NCBI GenBank assembly: GCA_003537645.1
Contig: DPRM01000049.1
Span: forward strand, 82,664-109,780
From: Prolixibacteraceae bacterium
Lineage (GTDB): Bacteria; Bacteroidota; Bacteroidia; Bacteroidales; Prolixibacteraceae
Direction of reading: 5' to 3'
Length of the DNA stretch: 27,117 nt
Both the position numbers and the translations under genes were made by a program. Below, one piece after another: positions 14,525 to 22,888 of this stretch (within the stretch, counting starts at the first letter, position 1; every line of letters starts with the position of its first letter). The notes under the pieces are model-generated. The model was not told the origin of the DNA. It made no database searches and worked only from the letters and a program-made list of their open reading frames with translations.

Positions 14525-16054
14525 ATGCTGAAAAAGATAAGCGAATTCCTTCGCAAACGACTTTTACTCATCTTATTTTTCTCGTTTGTAATTGGGATAT
14601 CAGTTGCTGTACTGAGCAATAAAGCCATCGAATATACATCAACCGACGAATTTTGTGCTTCGTGTCATGTTCACCCGCACGTTTTTCCTTCATGGAAACT
14701 TTCTTCGCATTACGACAATAAAGGTGGTATCCAGGTTCATTGTGTCGATTGCCATCTTCCGCCAAAGGGCGATGGTTACCTTGTAGAAAAAGCCAGGCTC
14801 GGAATCAAAGATATTTATGGAATGCTTACCAAAGATTCGGCTGAGTTTAACTGGGAAGCCAAACGTACTGTCGAAAAAGCGCAGCATTTTACCTACAAAG
14901 CTTCGTGTGTGAAATGCCATGCCAACCTGTTCCCGCTTAAACTTAACAAGGAAGGACAGGATGCTCACCTTTATTATACCCAGAACGAAGAAAAACTGGA
15001 ATGTATCAATTGTCACCTCCATGTAGGGCATTACGATCCGAATGCAGTACACGCCAGCAACTCCGATTTTGGTAAAGGTTCAGGAATTAACCAAACTGTT
15101 TATACCGAAGCCGCCAAAGTTGAGAAATTCACGAATTTTACCGAAATGATTCCCGGCTCTACCATTTCATTCAGCATGGTCGCTATTCCGGGCGGGAAGT
15201 TTAAATTGGGAAGTCCTGAAAATGAACCTTACCGCAAGGCAGATGAAGGTCCGGTAAAAGAAGTGGAAGTCAGCCCGTTCTACATGGCCGAAGTGGAAGT
15301 TACATGGGACGAATTCCTGGTATTTTACGGTCAGACCGGGGGAGAAGGCCGCACTACAGATACAAAATCAGCTGTAGCTACCGGCGAGGTAGATGCCATC
15401 AGCGGACCAACGCCTCCTTATGGACAGCCCGACCAGAACTGGGGACTGGGAAGCCGCCCTGCCATTACAATGCGCTACGAAACTGCCGAAACTTACTGTA
15501 AATGGCTGTCGCAGAAAACAGGTAAAAAATACCGCCTGCCAACCGAAGCCGAATGGGAATACGCCTGTCGTGGCGGTTCACAAACGCCTTATTTCTTCGA
15601 AGGCGATCCTAAAAAATATTCGAAAGACCGTTTTATGAATAAAATATTTGGTGCAGATACCACTAATATTGATCGTTACGTTATTTACTCAGGAAACAGT
15701 ATGGCTAAAACACAAAAGCCCGACGCGGTGAAACCGAATCCGTTTGGCCTGAAAAACATGCTTGGTAATGTCTCTGAATTCTGTTCCGATTGGTATGCTC
15801 CCGATGCGTATTCATTATTGACTGACGGCACGAAAGATCCGAAAGGACCTGCTTCAGGAACGGAGAGGGTAATCCGTGGAGGTTCTTTTAAAAGTGAACC
15901 TACCGATGTGAGAAGCGCTGCCCGCGACTTTACCAACGATGAGGCCTGGATGAGAACCGATCCGCAGATACCAAAAAGTATTTGGTGGTATTCGGATTGT
16001 AACATGGTAGGTTTCCGCGTTGTATGCGAACACGATGAAACTACCGGAAAATAA
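14525..16054 (+). CDS. Tetraheme NapC/NrfH-type cytochrome c fused to a SUMF1 (FGE-like) domain
   Basis: The N-terminal half resembles a membrane-anchored multiheme quinol dehydrogenase. It has a positive N-terminus, one membrane helix (about 12-31), then four CXXCH sites at Cys44, Cys73, Cys128 and Cys160, including CASCHVHPH and CVDCHLPP. The C-terminal part (about 205-505) is a SUMF1/FGE-sulfatase fold: IPGGKFKLGS, RLPTEAEWEYACRGG, MLGNVSEFCSDWY, RVIRGGSF and GFRVVCE. True formylglycine-generating enzymes carry a CHxSYC copper-binding pair near the C-terminus. Here the equivalent stretch is WWYSDCNMVGFR (Cys492 only), so that activity is doubtful. Both domains should face the periplasm. 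NapC-type anchors usually pass menaquinol electrons to a partner, and fusion to SUMF1 implies an electron-linked role. The next gene is a Tat-exported oxidoreductase 58 nt downstream, probably the same operon. Confidence 0.93.
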   Translation: MLKKISEFLRKRLLLILFFSFVIGISVAVLSNKAIEYTSTDEFCASCHVHPHVFPSWKLSSHYDNKGGIQVHCVDCHLPPKGDGYLVEKARLGIKDIYGMLTKDSAEFNWEAKRTVEKAQHFTYKASCVKCHANLFPLKLNKEGQDAHLYYTQNEEKLECINCHLHVGHYDPNAVHASNSDFGKGSGINQTVYTEAAKVEKFTNFTEMIPGSTISFSMVAIPGGKFKLGSPENEPYRKADEGPVKEVEVSPFYMAEVEVTWDEFLVFYGQTGGEGRTTDTKSAVATGEVDAISGPTPPYGQPDQNWGLGSRPAITMRYETAETYCKWLSQKTGKKYRLPTEAEWEYACRGGSQTPYFFEGDPKKYSKDRFMNKIFGADTTNIDRYVIYSGNSMAKTQKPDAVKPNPFGLKNMLGNVSEFCSDWYAPDAYSLLTDGTKDPKGPASGTERVIRGGSFKSEPTDVRSAARDFTNDEAWMRTDPQIPKSIWWYSDCNMVGFRVVCEHDETTGK

Positions 16055-16112
16055 ATTTCAGGATTAAGTGAAATAATTAAATTAAGTACAAAACAATAAA
16101 ACTAAACGAACC

Positions 16113-17465
16113 ATGAGTGAATCAAATTTTTCAAGAAGGAAATTCCTGGCCAGTGCAGCTGCAATTGGAGCTGTTGGAGCTATTGGTGCAAACGTATTAA
16201 GTTCATGTTCAGGCCCTAAAAAACCTGCAGTTGCTTTAAATCTTCCTCCGCTTTTGGATGTGGCGCCCGATGGTGCTCCGCTTAAGTTGGGTGTTATTGG
16301 TTGTGGTGGCCGCGGGTCGGGCGCTATGATCGACTTCCTGAATGCCGGGCCAAACTTGTCGGTACATGCCCTAGGCGATACTTTTCAGGATAATATTGAC
16401 TCATGCCGCGCTAAGCTGAAAAAGGAAAAAGATCAGGAAGTGGCCGATGAGAATGTATTTGTTGGTTTCGATGCATACGAAAAAGTACTTGCATCAGGAG
16501 TTGATGTGGTGATTCTGGCTACTCCTCCTCATTTCCGCCCAATGCATTTTGAAGCTGCTGTTCAGGCACGCAAACATATTTTTATGGAAAAACCGATTGC
16601 TGTTGATCCAGTCGGAATCCGCTCGGTAATGGCTTCAGCAAAAAAAGCAGAATCACTTGGCCTGAAAATAGTTACCGGAACTCAACGCCGCCACCAACGC
16701 GATTATATTGATGTTTACACACAGGTAATGAACGGCGCAATTGGCGAAATTACATCGGCCAACTGCTACTGGAACCAGAATCAGTTGTGGTATCGCAATC
16801 CTCAGGCCACATGGACTGAAATGGAATACATGATTCGCGACTGGGTAAACTGGTTGTGGCTGTCGGGCGACCATATTGTTGAGCAACACGTTCACAATAT
16901 CGACGTGATTGGATGGTTTACCGGAATGCACCCAACAAAAGCTGTTGGATTCGGATCACGCCAACGTCGTGTTACCGGTGACCAGTACGATAATTTTAGC
17001 GTTGATTTTGTTTACGAAAACGGAATGCACATGCACAGTATGTGTCGTCAGATTAACGGAACTTCCAACAATGTATCGGAATTTATAATGGGAACTGAAG
17101 GCAAAACCAACTGCAAAGATTCCATCTGGGATTTGAAAGGCACGCAAAAATTCTCGTATGCCTATCCGCTCGATGATAAGGGAGAAGCTATGAAGAGCGT
17201 AAAAATCAGTCCTTACGTTCAGGAACACATTGATTTGGTTACTTGTATCCGCCAGAACATAGCAGTAAACGAAGCCGAACAGACCGCCATCTCGAACATG
17301 GTAGCCATCATGGGTCGTGTTTCGGCTTACACCGGAAAAGAAGTGACCTGGGATGAAATGATGAACTCTGACATGAAACTTGGGCCAGCTACTTATATTA
17401 TGGGCCCGGTTGGAATTGTTGAAACTGCAAAAGTTGCAATTCCCGGTGAAGAGAATAAAGGATAG
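16113..17465 (+). CDS. Tat-exported Gfo/Idh/MocA-family oxidoreductase, probable lipoprotein
   Basis: NAD(P)-dependent sugar or cyclitol oxidoreductase fold, 450 residues. The N-terminus has a twin-arginine motif FSRRKFLAS (Arg8-Arg9) and a lipobox LSSC (Cys32), so it should be folded with its cofactor and exported to the periplasm. The Rossmann motif GVIGCGGRG is at 60-68, MEKPIAVDP is at about 158-166 (family EKP motif), and QHVHNID at about 258-264 holds the likely catalytic histidine. Periplasmic members such as glucose-fructose oxidoreductase keep NAD(P) bound and need an internal or partner reoxidation step. The tetraheme protein encoded 58 nt upstream is a candidate electron partner. 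The substrate is unknown. Confidence 0.93.
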   Translation: MSESNFSRRKFLASAAAIGAVGAIGANVLSSCSGPKKPAVALNLPPLLDVAPDGAPLKLGVIGCGGRGSGAMIDFLNAGPNLSVHALGDTFQDNIDSCRAKLKKEKDQEVADENVFVGFDAYEKVLASGVDVVILATPPHFRPMHFEAAVQARKHIFMEKPIAVDPVGIRSVMASAKKAESLGLKIVTGTQRRHQRDYIDVYTQVMNGAIGEITSANCYWNQNQLWYRNPQATWTEMEYMIRDWVNWLWLSGDHIVEQHVHNIDVIGWFTGMHPTKAVGFGSRQRRVTGDQYDNFSVDFVYENGMHMHSMCRQINGTSNNVSEFIMGTEGKTNCKDSIWDLKGTQKFSYAYPLDDKGEAMKSVKISPYVQEHIDLVTCIRQNIAVNEAEQTAISNMVAIMGRVSAYTGKEVTWDEMMNSDMKLGPATYIMGPVGIVETAKVAIPGEENKG

Positions 17466-17474
17466 TGATTGAAG

Positions 17475-17530
17475 ATTAACGATCAGCGATTGAAGATTTT
17501 ACATCGTTACTCCTCAATCGTTAATTTTTT
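17475..17530 (+). terminator. Probable terminator after the Gfo/Idh gene
   Basis: ATTAACGAT (17475-17483) pairs with ATCGTTAAT (17517-17525) over a 33-nt loop, followed by a T-run. The left arm lies inside a run of 7-nt units beginning GAT (17467-17501). Confidence 0.45.
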
Positions 17531-17560
17531 AATGACTATCAACTGAAGAAAATTTCAGGG

Positions 17561-17607
17561 AAAGGCCGTTTCCGGTGCTGCATTTACAGCATCGGGCGGC
17601 CTTTTCT
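17561..17607. terminator. Strong hairpin between convergent genes
   Basis: AAAGGCCG (17561-17568) pairs with CGGCCTTT (17597-17604), with an inner GATGCTG-like stem (GTGCTG/CAGCAT, imperfect). On the plus strand it is followed by TCTCTTT. It lies between the Gfo/Idh gene (+) and the permease gene (-) and may stop transcription from both sides; the U-run is better on the plus strand. Confidence 0.6.
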
Positions 17608-17621
17608 CTTTATCATCTTTT

Positions 17622-18824
17622 TCATTCTCTACCCCGGAAATTCGTATTGTGCTTTGCCGAAAAGTACAAGGCCATTGCAGCTGTGAAGAAATAAAACCCC
17701 ATTTGCATTAGAAGCTGGAAATACTCGTGTCTTATTTCGTACATTCCTGCGCCCATACTTCGCATACGCAGGTAAGCCGGAATCATGATTGTTGACGGAA
17801 ACAAATGAGCCAGATAATACATAACTGATGGAATAGAACTTGCCGGCCACGAAATTCCGCTCAAAAAAACAACAATAGGCGAAAGAAATACCATAAACAT
17901 GATTGACGATTCGCGTCGTTTAAACAATACCGACAGCGTAATCCCCATGAAAATGACCGACAGTAGAAATGGCAAGGTCAACATCAGAACCGAAAGATAA
18001 CTGCCCTGATTGGGATAATTAAACCACGAATGAATCCAGATCATGGTTACCACGCTATTAAAAAAATAAACGGTAAGGTACGACAAGGTTTTTCCAAACA
18101 GAATGGGTAAGACCCCGCCTGTCTTTAATGCGACGGGTACCATAAAACTGTCGCGATTTTTCTCTTTGGCGGTTCCGCCCAGCATCCCGATGCCGATTAG
18201 CAAGGTTTGCTGTAAAATGATAATGATAATTCCGGGCATCACGAACGAACCGTATCCGGAGGACGGATTGAACCAGAAATGAATATCGGCCGACAACGGA
18301 TCGCGCATTTGCATAGCCTGATCGTACGTTTTACCTTCCATCATCAGCTTTTTGATTTCAATTCCGGCGGAAAATGTCCCAGCCGTTTTCACCGATCCGG
18401 CAATCACCTGGCGGTAAATCAGGAAATAACTTCCATCGGCAAATACCGATACATTGGTTTGTTTGCCGTTCAGGATATCCTTTTCGAAATTCTGCGGAAT
18501 CACCACAATTCCTCCTGAATTGCCTTCGTAAAAATCATTTTCCGCCTCTTCCAGACTAAATGCGACACGATTTATTTCAATCTGTTCGGCTCCTTCAAGC
18601 ATCTTAATCAACTGGTGACTGGTATTGGTCCGGTCCTGATCTACAATCGTAGTTTTCAGCTCTCGCACCACTTCGCTTTTATACCCAATGGAATAAGCCA
18701 GCGGATAAATCATCAATGCACCGATCAAAATCAGGATAGCTCCGCTGTCTTTTCGGATGTTCCTTATTTCGGTGTAGTAAAACTGCCCGGTCATTACCAG
18801 TCCCTGGTATATTTTTTTGAACAT
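17622..18824 (-). CDS. ABC-2 type transporter permease (YbhS/YbhR-like), second of the pair
   Basis: Inner-membrane permease of a type-ABC-2 exporter, 400 residues. Topology is typical: one N-terminal helix (about 30-48, ILILIGALMIYPLAYSIGY), a large periplasmic domain (about 50-215), then five C-terminal helices, including PGIIIIILQQTLLIGIGML and LPFLLSVIFMGITLSVLF. The periplasmic domain would contact the HlyD adaptor. It is the last gene of the export operon, 83 nt after the sister permease. No ATPase gene is present in the operon, so nucleotide-binding subunits must come from elsewhere if transport is ATP-driven. Confidence 0.9.
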   Translation of the reverse strand: MFKKIYQGLVMTGQFYYTEIRNIRKDSGAILILIGALMIYPLAYSIGYKSEVVRELKTTIVDQDRTNTSHQLIKMLEGAEQIEINRVAFSLEEAENDFYEGNSGGIVVIPQNFEKDILNGKQTNVSVFADGSYFLIYRQVIAGSVKTAGTFSAGIEIKKLMMEGKTYDQAMQMRDPLSADIHFWFNPSSGYGSFVMPGIIIIILQQTLLIGIGMLGGTAKEKNRDSFMVPVALKTGGVLPILFGKTLSYLTVYFFNSVVTMIWIHSWFNYPNQGSYLSVLMLTLPFLLSVIFMGITLSVLFKRRESSIMFMVFLSPIVVFLSGISWPASSIPSVMYYLAHLFPSTIMIPAYLRMRSMGAGMYEIRHEYFQLLMQMGFYFFTAAMALYFSAKHNTNFRGRE

Positions 18825-18880
18825 GGTTAATTGAAATTGGTCATTATTAATCGATGTCGCTCTTTCATGGATTTTTCAAC

Positions 18881-18908
18881 GTGAAACTTTGAACCTGAAA
18901 CTTGAAAC
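18881..18908. repeat. Four imperfect 7-nt tandem units between the two permease genes
   Basis: GTGAAAC, TTTGAAC, CTGAAAC and TTGAAAC follow one another without gaps. They lie within the 83-nt spacer and stop right at the end of the sister permease gene. Confidence 0.5.
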
Positions 18909-20134
18909 TATATTTTCCCCCAATATTTTTCTTCTTTCAGCAAGCGTTTTAATCTTGGCAGGAAAATCACAGCCAACAAAATAAAAGGTAGAAAACAGGC
19001 CAGTGGAATCAACGCGTGAACAATTGTTTCGCCGCGCATAGCCTGCGAAATGAATATCTTTATCCAGTAGGTGAACGGGAAAATGTACGAAAAGATACGG
19101 GCAGCCAACGGCATCGAAAATTGCGGAAATGTCAAACCCGAAAAAGTGAGCGCCATCATGGAATAGGCGCTGGCCAGCGAAAGTCCCAAACGCAGGTTAG
19201 CCGTTGCAGCGACCAAAAAAACGGAAATCATTTGATAGGTCATAATCAGATAAAGTTCTGAAATCAGCAGAAAGGCAAAACTTCCCTGAAGCGGCGTTCC
19301 GATTTGCACGAAAAGAATCACATTCATCACCATTGCGTTGATAAACAACAGGATTGTGTATGGCAACAGTTTTCCGGCCAGCGCCACGATCACACTTCCA
19401 CCGGAATGTTCGAGCCATTCGGGACCTGTGCCTTCCTTTACTTCGATACCAACGGCAAACACACCCGAAAGTAAAGTGAAAAGGACAATCATTAGCGGTA
19501 AAAGTGCTGTCAGGAGGAAATATGAATAGTTGCCAAATGGATTAAATAGAATATGTTGCTGTAATTTAACCGGTTGAATTTTATTAATTGCCTGTTTTTC
19601 AGGCAATCCGTTTTTTATTTGCACCTGCAGTTTTATTCCTCCTGAAAGAGTTGCCAGCGATTTGTAAATTCCTTTTTGCAGAAATCCGCCTTTCAGGATA
19701 TTGGCATTGTTGATGAAAACCGGAATACTTTGGCTACTCCCTTTCAGGATACTTTTTTCGGTTCCTTCCGGAATGATTACAATCGCATCCAGTTTTCCTT
19801 CTTCCATTTGTTGGTAGGCTTCTTCCTGATTCGGGAAATGCATCGCAATCTCAGCTTCAGGCGAAGCTCCAATCCACATCGTAATTTTCCGCGACAGGCT
19901 GGTATGATCCAGATCGACTATGCCTACCGGAAGGTTGCGTGGAACTCCGTCAGAAAATATTGATAGCAGAATCACAAACGAGATCAGCGGACCAATCAGG
20001 GTGGTGAACAGGTAAATTGTTGAACCCGACATCCGGTCGATTTCGCGAAAGAAAACCCTGAAAAAGGGGTTCGTCCGAAAGAACGATTCACTCTTTCCCG
20101 CTGTATTTGATGCTATGTTTTGTTTTTTCTTCAT
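18908..20134 (-). CDS. ABC-2 type transporter permease (YbhS/YbhR-like), first of the pair
   Basis: Second copy of the same permease family, 408 residues, with a longer cytoplasmic N-terminus (MKKKQNIASN to about residue 38). A first helix follows (about 39-61, TIYLFTTLIGPLISFVILLS), then a periplasmic domain containing LPVGIVDLDHTSLSRKITMW, and five C-terminal helices. Pairs of such permeases normally form a heterodimer. It follows the HlyD gene after a 133-nt spacer filled with short repeats. Substrate unknown; drugs, bile salts or cell-envelope compounds are typical for the family. Confidence 0.9.
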   Translation of the reverse strand: MKKKQNIASNTAGKSESFFRTNPFFRVFFREIDRMSGSTIYLFTTLIGPLISFVILLSIFSDGVPRNLPVGIVDLDHTSLSRKITMWIGASPEAEIAMHFPNQEEAYQQMEEGKLDAIVIIPEGTEKSILKGSSQSIPVFINNANILKGGFLQKGIYKSLATLSGGIKLQVQIKNGLPEKQAINKIQPVKLQQHILFNPFGNYSYFLLTALLPLMIVLFTLLSGVFAVGIEVKEGTGPEWLEHSGGSVIVALAGKLLPYTILLFINAMVMNVILFVQIGTPLQGSFAFLLISELYLIMTYQMISVFLVAATANLRLGLSLASAYSMMALTFSGLTFPQFSMPLAARIFSYIFPFTYWIKIFISQAMRGETIVHALIPLACFLPFILLAVIFLPRLKRLLKEEKYWGKI

Positions 20135-20145
20135 TGACTATTTGA

Positions 20146-20210
20146 GTCATTTGTTGTCATTGATAGTCATTCGTTGTCATTATTCTGTGGGTTGATTTCA
20201 CAACGAATGA
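20146..20210. repeat. 10-nt GTCATT tandem repeats plus 11-bp inverted repeat
   Basis: GTCATT recurs exactly every 10 nt at 20146, 20156, 20166 and 20176. TCATTCGTTGT (20167-20177) is the perfect inverse of ACAACGAATGA (20200-20210), so transcripts could fold into a hairpin. It fills much of the spacer between the HlyD and permease genes. Confidence 0.6.
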
Positions 20211-20267
20211 CCTAATGACAACTATTGACCCTTTTTAATGATTTGGACCACTGCGACTGACCACTGT

Positions 20268-21263
20268 TTACTTCTTCCTGAACTGTTTCCAGTTAACCAA
20301 CACGCTCATTCCGGGGCGGAGTCCTTCGATAGGAGATGCAGGTACTGCATGAATTTCGAACGATTTCATATCGAAACCTCCGGAAGTCTTGGTCGCCGTC
20401 CAGGTCGCAAAATCGGCCAGCGGACTGATGTAATTCACTTTCAGGATTACTTCTTTGTTGCCCAAAGCCGGAATGGTAGCTTTGATTTCACTGTCCATTC
20501 GCACATCAGCCATCAGGTCTTCACGAATGTAAAGCGTTGCCCAACTGTCGGCCAAATCAATCAAAGTAATTACCGGATAACCCGTTGGCACCAGTTCTCC
20601 GCGTTCTGAAACAATATTGGCCACCTCGCCCGATGCAGGTGCTTTCGCCTGAGTTTCGGCCAGGTAAGCTTCAACCTCGGCAATCCCCCCTTCCGCCTGA
20701 TTAACCAGTTCTTTGGCTGAACGTTTATCTTCAACCCGGGCGCCTTTCACTGCTTTTTCCCATTGTGCTTTTGCAGCCTGGGCAGTCTCGCGTCCAGCTT
20801 TGGCCTGAGTTTCGGCCTCGTCCTTTTTCTGCTCCGAAACCACACCGTCTTTATACAGGTTTTCAACACGGGTGAACGTCTTTTCATACAACCGGGCAGC
20901 CGCTTCTGCTTTTACATACAAGTTGTATGCAGCCTGAATATCTTCTGCCTGCGCGCCGTTCTGTGCTTTTAGGCTCTGAGCCTGAGCAGCATTCCGGAGA
21001 GCAGTGACCTGCAACAGTTTGGCATCAATCTCAGGACTGCTGATTGAAAACAGGAAATCGCCTTTGGCAACCTGCTGACCTCTTTTTACGGCAATGCTGT
21101 CGATCCTTCCCGGAATTTTGGAAGCTACCCGAAACTGTGTTGCTTCAATTTCGCCATGCACTTCGAGCGGCAGCGGACGGGTAATCAACCAGGTAGTATA
21201 TAGCAGGAATATCAGCAAGGCCGTGAAAAACAGCCCGATAATGAAATTTCTGGTTTTGTTCAT
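20268..21263 (-). CDS. HlyD-family membrane fusion (periplasmic adaptor) protein
   Basis: Adaptor linking the inner-membrane permeases to the TolC-type channel. The 331-residue protein has one N-terminal membrane helix (about 8-29). A split lipoyl domain follows: first half GRIDSIAVKRGQQVAKGDFL and second half APASGEVANIVSERGELV. The halves flank a long, alanine- and glutamate-rich alpha-helical hairpin (about 78-195). A beta-barrel region with LADSWATLYIREDLM and a final RPGMSVLVNW complete the fold, as in YbhG/EmrA relatives. It is located 92 nt after TolC in the same run, which supports a tripartite exporter. Confidence 0.94.
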   Translation of the reverse strand: MNKTRNFIIGLFFTALLIFLLYTTWLITRPLPLEVHGEIEATQFRVASKIPGRIDSIAVKRGQQVAKGDFLFSISSPEIDAKLLQVTALRNAAQAQSLKAQNGAQAEDIQAAYNLYVKAEAAARLYEKTFTRVENLYKDGVVSEQKKDEAETQAKAGRETAQAAKAQWEKAVKGARVEDKRSAKELVNQAEGGIAEVEAYLAETQAKAPASGEVANIVSERGELVPTGYPVITLIDLADSWATLYIREDLMADVRMDSEIKATIPALGNKEVILKVNYISPLADFATWTATKTSGGFDMKSFEIHAVPASPIEGLRPGMSVLVNWKQFRKK

Positions 21264-21355
21264 GGTATCGTGGATTTGTAATAAATTGTTGTCGTTCTAC
21301 TATTGTTTTCAGGTTGTCATTGTTTGAACCCCTGAAAAACTGAAGTTCAAAATTC

Positions 21356-22876
21356 TTAAATTGACTCTGTAATTACCTGGTTACTTGTCTGGTATTCCAG
21401 AAAAAGGTCTGGACTTCCGCAAACCTGCACCAAAGTTGCCAGGGTTACATCGTAATTATACATGGCCTGCAACCGATCCATTTTAACCTTGGCCAAAAGC
21501 AGGTTCGCATCAACTAATTCTGTTGAGGTCGAAAGTCCTTCGCGAAAAGATTTCTCGCGGCTATCCACATAAGATTTGGCAAATTCGAGCATTTTATCAA
21601 GTTCGTCCAACTGTTCTACCTGAATGCCAAGTTGCTGATGCAGCTTTCTGATCATTGTCTTAATGTCTTCTTCCGCTTTCAGTCCGGCCTGTTCTACCTG
21701 TTCTTTTTTAAACTTCGCTTCCTGAAGCTTGTGGTAACGTGAATTTCCTTCAAAAAGCGACCATTTCAGACCAACGCCCACCAGCCAATCAGGAATGTAT
21801 GGCGACAAATCCTTATTGGCCATGTCGTAAGTTGCTGTGAAGGCAAGCATTGGCAAATAATTACTTTTTTCGAGTTTGACGCCAGTTGCTGCCAATTCCC
21901 GTTTCGAATCAACCTGCTGCAACTGCGGGTTATTTCTTAAAGCCATCGCTATGAAAAAGTTTTCATCTTCAATGTTTTTCAGGATAAAGAGCCGGCTGGC
22001 TGGCGTAAGATCGCTGCTGTCGCCCACTGCCAGTGTGTTTTGAAGTGCGCGTTTTACAATGTTTGCCTCTCGATTTGCCTTTTTCATTTCACGTTCAGAA
22101 TCGGAACAGGCAACCTGAGCATGCAGATATTCCACTTTCGCAATCTGTCCTTGCTCGCTCAGTTTTTGCGAGTCAAAAAGGTGCTTTTTCATGGCCTCCA
22201 CAACTTGTTCACGAACTTTGCAAGCCTGCTCTGCCAATACAAGTCCATAATAACGGGCTGCAAGTTCGCTCAGAAGTTCGCCTTGTTTTTGTTCTTTCAT
22301 CAATGCGGCTTCCTCCTCGTAAATCTGCGAAGCTTTGTTGGCCGCATTTATTTTTCCACCGGTATAAAGCGGCCAGACGATATTGGCATTTACCGATGCA
22401 AATTGTTTCTCCTGAATCATTTTATCCCATTCAGCGGCATTCATTTTACGCTGTCCTTCCTGAATTTTTTCACGCAAAACCTTTGTGCTTATATTGTCGG
22501 GTAAAGTGGGCATTACTCCCGAAGTGTTTGGATCTGGATTGGGCACTCCGGAAAAGTTGCCGTAATTACCCAATACTTCATAAAGCGGATTGATTGCATC
22601 GCGTACCGGGGTAAGATCGAGCGTGAGCGGATCGGCCATTTGAATGGCATTGGCGCTTACAAAAACATGGGGCGCATGAAGTCCGAATGCTGCTTTTCTC
22701 CCCGCTTCCTTTTCATTCATCTCAAAATTCGCCTGTTTCAGCACATGGCTATTTTGCAGCATTTGTAAATAGGCTTCGCTAAAAGTTACCGGCATTGCCT
22801 TTTGTCCCTGGCTGAACACCCAATTGCTGTTCAGGAACAAAAGGAGGAAAAGCAGAATTGTATGAATTTGTTTCAT
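21356..22876 (-). CDS. TolC-family outer membrane efflux channel
   Basis: Outer-membrane channel of the tripartite exporter. 506 residues begin with a signal peptide (about 1-22, IHTILLFLLLFLNSNWVFS). Two TolC-type repeats rich in long helices follow, with the family features NLLLAKVKMDRLQAMYNYDV near the C-terminus and RNNPQLQQVDSKRELAATGV at the start of the second repeat. An insertion of about 60 residues rich in Pro, Asn and Asp near residues 80-130 looks like an extracellular or linker loop. The gene begins 12 nt after the small exported protein upstream and is followed by the HlyD gene. Confidence 0.93.
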   Translation of the reverse strand: MKQIHTILLFLLLFLNSNWVFSQGQKAMPVTFSEAYLQMLQNSHVLKQANFEMNEKEAGRKAAFGLHAPHVFVSANAIQMADPLTLDLTPVRDAINPLYEVLGNYGNFSGVPNPDPNTSGVMPTLPDNISTKVLREKIQEGQRKMNAAEWDKMIQEKQFASVNANIVWPLYTGGKINAANKASQIYEEEAALMKEQKQGELLSELAARYYGLVLAEQACKVREQVVEAMKKHLFDSQKLSEQGQIAKVEYLHAQVACSDSEREMKKANREANIVKRALQNTLAVGDSSDLTPASRLFILKNIEDENFFIAMALRNNPQLQQVDSKRELAATGVKLEKSNYLPMLAFTATYDMANKDLSPYIPDWLVGVGLKWSLFEGNSRYHKLQEAKFKKEQVEQAGLKAEEDIKTMIRKLHQQLGIQVEQLDELDKMLEFAKSYVDSREKSFREGLSTSTELVDANLLLAKVKMDRLQAMYNYDVTLATLVQVCGSPDLFLEYQTSNQVITESI

Positions 22877-22888
22877 TACTTAAATTCA

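Noticed and set aside
14525..16054. Calling the fusion a standard sulfatase-activating formylglycine-generating enzyme
   Set aside because: The CHxSYC copper pair is absent, the protein is membrane-anchored with four heme sites, and no sulfatase gene is nearby.
17467..20210. CRISPR array from short regularly spaced repeats
   Set aside because: Units of 7 or 10 nt without spacers of 25-40 nt and without cas genes do not fit CRISPR.
22033..22593. Plus-strand open frame of 186 codons antisense to the TolC gene
   Set aside because: It lies wholly inside a well-supported TolC frame, is rich in Cys/His/Arg as shadow frames are, and has no recognisable motif.
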